Part shown: piece by piece, positions 6,759 to 11,113 of the stretch
Layout of the letters: every line of letters starts with the position of its first letter
Position numbering within the stretch: position 1 is the first letter of the stretch
From: Geodermatophilaceae bacterium
GTDB lineage: Bacteria > Actinomycetota > Actinomycetes > Mycobacteriales > Geodermatophilaceae
Direction: 5' to 3'
NCBI GenBank assembly: GCA_013812385.1
Contig: JACCTM010000197.1
Location: 1 to 11,113 of the forward strand
DNA length: 11,113 nucleotides
The notes under the pieces: generated by a model
Database searches by the model: none
The model's input: the letters and a program-made list of their open reading frames with translations, nothing else
Told to the model about the DNA's origin: nothing
Position numbers and translations under genes: made by a program

Positions 6759-7593
6759 CGTAGCTCGGACCGGGAGGTCTCCCGGATCCCCAGGATCACC
6801 AGCCCGCTGACCACGCCAGCCGCCATCAAGTACCACGCCGGTGACACGTCGCTGCCCGTTCGCTCGATCAGCAGCGTCGAGATCAGCGGCGTCGTCCCAC
6901 TGAACAGAGCCGTGGCCACCGAGTAGGAGATGCCCACTCCGGTCGAGCGGATCGTGGTCGGGAACATCTCCGAATAGGCGGCCAGCGACACTCCGCAGAA
7001 GACCGCGGCGGGCAGCCACAACAGCAGCTGTCCGCTGGGCGCGGCGAGGAAGCCGCCGCTGCTCATCAACAGATAGGCCGGTCGGCGAACAGGACCATGG
7101 CCACGCAGGCGCCGATGAGCAATGGCTTGCGGCCCACTCGGTCCGACCAGGCGCCGAACAACGGACAGGCCAACGATCCGATGATGATCACTACGAGGAC
7201 CGAGGCGTACGCGGTCTGCGGTTCCTCCTCCCGAACGATGAGAAGGTAGGACAGCGTGAACGCCAGGACCGTGTAGCAACTCACGCAGAAGGCGATCGCC
7301 ACCCCGACCAGTCGAGTCATCATGAGCCACTGCTGGCCGAATGCCGTCGTGAGCGGCGCCCGGTCGACCTCGTCGGCCTCGACCAGCGCGGTGAATGCCG
7401 GAGTCTCGTGGGTCTTGGTACGCAGATAGGCGCCGACCAACAGGATAGGCACACTCAGCAGGAAAGGGATCCGCCACGCCCAGTCGGCCGGTGCGCCCTC
7501 GGCGAGAACACTGTTCAGCAGGAACACGACGGCCAACCCCATCGCGAAGCTAAGGCAGGCCGTCAGGTAGGCGACCGAGCCGAGGGCGGTCTG
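6755..7593 (-). pseudogene. MFS transporter, metabolite:H+ symporter (MHS) type, N-terminal part missing, one frameshift
   Basis: MHS-type transporters such as ShiA, KgtP and ProP move organic acids and similar solutes with protons across the inner membrane. The frame opens after a TAG at 7596-7594 with QTALGSVAYLTACLSFAMGL. It continues with the family segment WAWRIPFLLSVPILLVGAYL, RTKTHETPAF and, between the central helices, GAWSDRVGRKPLLIG (the conserved DRVGRKP loop). A frameshift near 7078-7085 leads to PAYLLMSSGGFLAAPSGQLL, AAYSEMFPTTIRSTGVGISY and PAWYLMAAGVVSGLVILGIR, stopping at 6755. The first four or so helices, including the first conserved loop and the start codon, are absent. 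AT-richer intergenic sequence takes their place from about 7596. It diverges from the alcohol dehydrogenase and heads the EamA/decarboxylase-like group. Confidence 0.8.
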
Positions 7594-7596
7594 CTA

Positions 7597-7715
7597 CCCG
7601 TTGACAAGACCTTCGTAAACAGAAATTCTTCGGAATGAAATATTTCCGCCATGGACGAACTGGGAGGTCACCCACCGATGGCGCTCCGGCTGATCTTGAC
7701 GGTGGGGGGCCTCTC
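7597..7715. promoter_or_regulatory. Divergent intergenic region with AT-rich palindromes upstream of the alcohol dehydrogenase
   Basis: This stretch holds a perfect -35-like TTGACA (7601-7606), but the hexamer 17 bp downstream (AATTCT) is a poor -10. It also holds a short hairpin ATTC-TTCG-GAAT (7625-7636) with a C(UUCG)G-type loop, immediately followed by the 10-bp palindrome GAAATATTTC (7637-7646). A 22-codon frame starts at ATG 7651 (MDELGGHPPMALRLILTVGG). Its TGA (7717-7719) overlaps the GTG at 7716, so it could be a leader peptide coupled to the dehydrogenase. All of these are suggestive only. The truncation of the transporter gene at the left edge means its original promoter side may be displaced. 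Confidence 0.35.
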
Positions 7716-8667
7716 GTGACGGTCGGCTCCGAGATCGAGGCCATGGTCCTGACCGAACGAGACCAGCTGCGCGCGCAACGCTTTCCGCGACCGCGTCTGG
7801 GCCCTGACGACGGACTTCTGCGGGTCGAGCTGGCGGGCATTTGCCACACCGATGTGGACATCCTCGACGGGTCCTTCGCCAGTCCGTTGCCGCTGATCAT
7901 GGGCCACGAGATCGTCGGACGGATCGAGGACGTCGGCCCGAATGCAGCCCGAGCGTGGGCTGTGCAGCCCGGCGACCGGGTGGCGGTCGAACCGATGGCC
8001 GGCTGCGGGGTGTGCCGCTACTGCGTCTCGGGAAACAACCGGTTCTGCGGCGACGCCGTGGGTTACGGCACCTCGACCTCGGCCAACGCGAGCCGCACCT
8101 GTTCGGGGCCTACGCACCGCTGATGTACCTGGCACCGGGATCGCTGATCCATCGGCTACCACCGGAGATGTCGGCCGAGAACGGAATGCTGGTCACCGTC
8201 GCGATCGCCAACGGCGTCCAATGGACGCTGGCCAGAGGCGGCGCCAAGCAGGGCGACCACGTCGTCGTACAGGGAGTCGGGCCGATCGGCCTGTGCAGTG
8301 TCGCGGGGGCCCGCGCTGCGGGCGCGCGGACCGTAGTCGCAACCGGACTGGCCCGCGACAGTCTCGGACTCGAGCTGGCCAAGGCCTTCGGTGCCGTCCT
8401 CGCTGTGGCCGCCGATGAGCCCCGCGGCGATTCGTACCTCTATCGACGTCGTCCGCAAGACCGGCACGGTGGTGAGCGCCGGGGTGACTGGCAAGGACAC
8501 CCTGACTCCGCTGCCGCTGGATCTGTTGCTGCTCAAGGAGATTCGGCTGCAGGGCGTATTCAGTTTCGACAGCGAGGCAGTCCGTCGGGCCATCGCCCTT
8601 GGTGGAGACCAAGCGGTTTCCCTTCGAGCAGCTGATCACCCATCGCTTCCCGCCGGCGATCAGCTAG
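7716..8667 (+). pseudogene. Zinc-dependent alcohol dehydrogenase (MDR superfamily), three frame changes and an internal loss
   Basis: This is a medium-chain dehydrogenase that would oxidise an alcohol with NAD(P). The frame at GTG 7716 (or ATG 7743) reads RPRLGPDDGLLRVELAGICH (catalytic Cys34, numbered from 7743), LIMGHEIVG (His54/Glu55) and CGVCRYCVSGNNRFC. The last gives the four structural zinc cysteines 88, 91, 94 and 102. A shift near 8088-8095 leads to EPHLFGAYAPLMYLAPGSLI, then the Rossmann loop VQGVGPIGL and AKAFGAVLAVAADE. Near 8415 it jumps into another frame at SPAAIRTSIDVVRKTGTVVS; relatives have about 20-25 residues more between these points. Near 8598 a single extra base is followed by VETKRFPFEQLITHRFP, which then ends abruptly (PAIS, stop 8665-8667), lacking the usual C-terminal 30-40 residues. 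It heads the plus-strand group, 26 bp before the epimerase. Confidence 0.8.
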
Positions 8668-8693
8668 TCGACAGCGCAGAGAGGAAGACAGAC

Positions 8694-9675
8694 ATGGTCA
8701 ACGTGTTGGTCACCGGCGGCCTGGGAGTCAACGGCTCTTCGGTCACCCGCAAGCTGCTCGAACGAGGGCATCTTCCCGTGGTGCTGGAGAACCGGCCCGA
8801 CCCATCCCTTACCCGCGACATCGCCGGACAGTTTCCGGTCGTGGAGGCCGACATCACCGACCTGTCGGCGCTGGTGGCCGCGGCCGAGGAGCACTCCGTG
8901 GAGCGCGTTGTGTTCATGGCTGCGCTGATGCCCGGGCAGGTGCAGGCCGATCCACTGCTGGGCTTTCAGGTCAATGCCATGGGTGCGGTCAACGTCTGCG
9001 AGATGGCCCGCCAGGTCGGCATCGGTCGGGTCGTGTTCACCAGTTCCAAGGCGGCATACGGGGAGATCACCGCACCAGAGCACCGGCATCCCACTACCGT
9101 GCGATCCGGGAGAGCCACGCGTGCAATCCGGTTCTGGTCTATGACGTCTGCAAGGTCGCCGCCGAGGGAATGGGACGTAACTACCGGCGCGACCACGGCA
9201 TCGAATTCGCGGCGTTGCGGTTCGGCACGATCTACGGACCGGGCAAGCTCTCCGACACGGCAAGGTATCGATCCTGAGTCAGCTGATCGAGAACGCGATG
9301 GCCGGCGTGCCTTCCACGGTCGAGCAGGGCGGCGACCAACGAGATGACATGGTCTACGTCGAGGACGTGGCCGAGGGTGTGGTGCAGGCGGCGCTGGCCG
9401 ACCGACTCGAGCACGACACGTACAACATCGGCAGCGGTGCCGGGTCATCGCTACCCGACTTCGCCGCCGCCGTACGCGCGACCTTCCCGGACGCCCAGAT
9501 CGAGATCGGTCCGGGGCTGGACTTCCTGCGGATGGGCGTCAACTACTATTCCGTCTTCGACATCGACCGCGCGCGAAAGGATTTCGGCTACGAGCCGCAG
9601 TTCAGCCTCGCCTCCGGGGTGGCTCACTACGTCAAGACGATGAAACGCCTCGGCCTCGAGCCGCAGACCAGCTAG
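8694..9675 (+). pseudogene. NAD(P)-dependent epimerase/dehydratase (extended SDR), two frameshifts
   Basis: This is an extended short-chain dehydrogenase, either sugar-nucleotide epimerase-like or a hydroxyacyl/aldehyde dehydrogenase of catabolic clusters. ATG 8694 follows AGAGAGGAAG. The nucleotide-binding motif TGGLGVNG is at residues 7-14 and the SDR serine segment TSSKAAYG at 116-123. A frameshift near 9080-9092 leads to HYRAIRESHACNPVLVYDVC, where YDVCK carries the catalytic Tyr and Lys, and to AALRFGTIYGPGKLS. A second shift near 9250-9258 leads to HGKVSILSQLIENAM, DDMVYVEDVAEGVVQAAL and a normal C-terminus ending LGLEPQTS at 9675. Apart from two single-base losses the protein has normal length (about 325 residues) and all catalytic residues, so it might be functional if the indels are sequencing errors. 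It precedes the deacetylase-like gene by 34 bp. Confidence 0.85.
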
Positions 9676-9709
9676 TCCCCTTCGTCGTTCGAGAACAGGA
9701 GCATCTCGC

Positions 9710-10582
9710 ATGGACAATCAGCTCTTCACCTACAGCCCGATCACCGAACGTCCGCCGATCACCTGGCCAGGTGGTGCCCGGGTGGCCTTCTACGTCGGGC
9801 TGAACATCGAGCACTACCGCGTCGATGCGCCGTCGACGTCAATCTTCGGGGGGACGGCCGGGTTGGCACCGGACCCGTTGAACTACGGGTGGCGGGACTA
9901 CGGCCCGAGGGTCGGAATCTGGCGGATGATCGAAAGCCTTGACCGGCATGGCATTCGGGCCAGCGCGCTGATCAATTCCGACGTGTGCCGGCACTACCCG
10001 CAGATCATGGAGGCCGGCAAGCAGCGGGACTGGGCCTGGATCGCGCACGGCAAGGACAACTCCACCTTCCAGGCCGGTATGACCCGCGAGGAGGAACTCG
10101 CCTACCTGACCGAGGTCGTCGACACGATCGAGGCCACCACCGGCACCCGCCCTCGCGGTTGGCTCGGGCCCGCACTCACCGAGACTTTCGAGACGCCGAG
10201 TGTCCTGGCCGAATTGGGCCTCGGTTACGTCTTGGATTGGTGCAACGACGACCAGCCGTACCCGCTGGCCGTGCCGGGGATGCTGAGCATCCCGTACTCG
10301 ATCGAACTCAATGACGTCACGTTGTTCGTTGTGAAGAGCTTCACCGGCCCGGAGTTCCTGCAGACCGTCAAGGACCAGCTCGACCAGCTTTATCTCGATG
10401 CCGCCGACACTGGCCGGGTGATGGCGCTGTGCCTGCACCCGTTCAGCGTCAACCAGCCCTTCCGGCAGCGTTACCTCGACGATGCGTTGGCCTACGTCGC
10501 CGGTCACGAGGGTGTCTGGCTGTCGACCACCGACGAGATCGAGGCCGAGTACCGCCGCCAGACGCCGGGACAGAGCTTATGA
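9710..10582 (+). CDS. Polysaccharide deacetylase-fold hydrolase (PuuE allantoinase/cyclic imidase-like), intact
   Basis: This is an intact 290-residue protein of the NodB-homology (CE4) fold, in the branch that includes PuuE-type allantoinases and cyclic imide hydrolases rather than chitin or peptidoglycan deacetylases. The features of that branch are visible: VAFYVGLNIEHY near the start, LNYGWRDYGPRVGIWRMIES at about 57-76, ASALINSDVC at 84-93, AHGKDNST at 112-119 with the candidate metal/catalytic His113, GWLGPALTET at 150-159, and LHPF with His243. There is no signal peptide, so it is cytoplasmic, which argues against a cell-wall substrate. The start ATG 9710 has AGGAG about ten bases upstream. 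Its stop overlaps the next start (ATGA, 10579-10582). Ring-opening hydrolysis of a cyclic amide or imide is the best guess from the family branch and its amidase partner. Confidence 0.85.
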   Translation: MDNQLFTYSPITERPPITWPGGARVAFYVGLNIEHYRVDAPSTSIFGGTAGLAPDPLNYGWRDYGPRVGIWRMIESLDRHGIRASALINSDVCRHYPQIMEAGKQRDWAWIAHGKDNSTFQAGMTREEELAYLTEVVDTIEATTGTRPRGWLGPALTETFETPSVLAELGLGYVLDWCNDDQPYPLAVPGMLSIPYSIELNDVTLFVVKSFTGPEFLQTVKDQLDQLYLDAADTGRVMALCLHPFSVNQPFRQRYLDDALAYVAGHEGVWLSTTDEIEAEYRRQTPGQSL

Positions 10583-11113
10583 CGACAGGGGACATCGTCG
10601 CGGAGTATGACCGACTGCGAAAGGATTTCAAGGACAAGGGCTTTGCCGCGCGAGTCGGGTTCGGGCAGCGTCCGGCACTTCTGGTCGTCGACCTGATCCG
10701 CGGGTTCACCGACGCGCGTTCACCGCTGGCCGGCGACCTCGACCCTCAGATCGAGGCGACCAACGCCCTGCTGCGCTCGGCCCGCGAGGCGCAGATCCCG
10801 TTGATCTTCACGACCGTGGCCTACGACGCCGATCTGCAGGAAGCCGGACTCTGGATCCGGAAGATCCCGGCCAACAGCTGGCTGGTCGAGGGCAGCGAAT
10901 GGGTCGAGCTCGACGAGCGGCTGGGTCGGCGCGATTCGGAGATGCTCCTGGTCAAGAAGTACGCTTCGTGCTTCTTCGGCACCGACCTGATCGCCCGCCT
11001 GCAGTCCAAGCGGATCGACACGCTCCTGGTGACCGGCTGCACGACCAGCGGCTGCGTCCGGGCCACCGTCGTCGACGCCTGCTCGTACGGGTTCCACACC
11101 GTGGTCGTCGAGG
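10579..11113 (+). CDS. Isochorismatase-family cysteine hydrolase (N-carbamoylsarcosine amidase/maleamate amidase-like), 3' partial
   Basis: This cysteine hydrolase hydrolyses amides or carbamoyl groups using an Asp-Lys-Cys triad. All three are visible in 178 residues: Asp38 in LLVVDLIRGFTD, Lys126/127 in LLVKKYASCFFGTDL, and Cys159 in VTGCTTSGCVRATVVDA. The non-proline cis-peptide region before TSGC also fits the family. An N-terminal helix of about 25 residues (VAEYDRLRKDFKDKGFAARV) precedes the core, as in carbamoylsarcosine-amidase-type members. ATG 10579 overlaps the stop of the deacetylase-like gene, so the two are translationally coupled and probably act in sequence. The C-terminal 20-40 residues lie beyond the window. 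The damage seen in neighbouring genes is absent here. Confidence 0.9.
   Translation, partial: MTTGDIVAEYDRLRKDFKDKGFAARVGFGQRPALLVVDLIRGFTDARSPLAGDLDPQIEATNALLRSAREAQIPLIFTTVAYDADLQEAGLWIRKIPANSWLVEGSEWVELDERLGRRDSEMLLVKKYASCFFGTDLIARLQSKRIDTLLVTGCTTSGCVRATVVDACSYGFHTVVVE

Noticed and set aside
7601..7629. Firm promoter call from TTGACA at 7601-7606
   Set aside because: The hexamer at the right spacing (AATTCT) is a poor -10, so I kept it only as a note within the intergenic region.
1..11113. tRNA, rRNA, CRISPR array, toxin-antitoxin or phage-defence system
   Set aside because: I saw no cloverleaf-like sequence, regularly spaced repeats or proteins of these classes on either strand by eye.

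Overview
The window is high-GC DNA with GC-rich third codon positions, several GTG starts and gene overlaps of the GTGA/ATGA/TGATG type. This suggests an actinomycete (Pseudonocardia/Rhodococcus/Amycolatopsis-like). That placement is inferred from composition and protein style, not from a marker gene. Apart from one insertion-sequence remnant, all recognisable genes look catabolic, regulatory or transport-related. I saw no RNA genes, CRISPR array or origin.

Layout. (1) 1-2197, plus strand: an FMN-dependent 2-hydroxyacid oxidase broken by about four frameshifts, overlapping by GTGA an intact D-2-hydroxyacid dehydrogenase. (2) 2202-2623, minus strand: an unidentified C-terminal tail and a fragment of an IS21-type IstB ATPase. 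(3) 2637-3478, minus: a class III extradiol (LigB-like) ring-cleavage dioxygenase, frameshifted and apparently missing its middle. (4) 3421-3603: an AT-richer divergent promoter region with an inverted repeat. (5) 3604-5044, plus: an intact MarR regulator overlapping an ACMSD-type amidohydrolase that has lost an internal block and has a late frameshift. (6) 5069-7593, minus: an MHS-type MFS transporter lacking its N-terminal part, a short coupled ORF, an intact EamA/DMT transporter, and a 4,5-dihydroxyphthalate decarboxylase-like protein with two frameshifts and a missing centre. (7) 7597-7742: a divergent intergenic region with small palindromes. (8) 7716-11113, plus: a zinc alcohol dehydrogenase (broken), an NAD-dependent epimerase (two frameshifts), an intact polysaccharide-deacetylase/cyclic-imidase-like hydrolase, and an isochorismatase-like amidase running off the end.

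How the genes may work together (inference). A ring-cleavage dioxygenase, a dihydroxyphthalate-decarboxylase-like protein, an ACMSD-type amidohydrolase, a MarR regulator and transporters form a typical aromatic meta-cleavage gene set. The deacetylase-fold hydrolase, coupled by ATGA to an isochorismatase-fold hydrolase, resembles a two-step opening of a cyclic imide or similar N-heterocycle followed by amide hydrolysis. Both sets could serve one substrate (an aromatic imide would fit both), but nothing in the sequence proves it.

The most striking property is damage. Eight of the thirteen recognisable genes carry frameshifts, internal losses or a missing end, while the others are cleanly open. 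Four enzymes seem to keep both ends but lack central blocks. Either the locus is decaying beside an IS remnant, or the assembly contains both indel errors and collapsed segments. The sequence alone does not decide between these.
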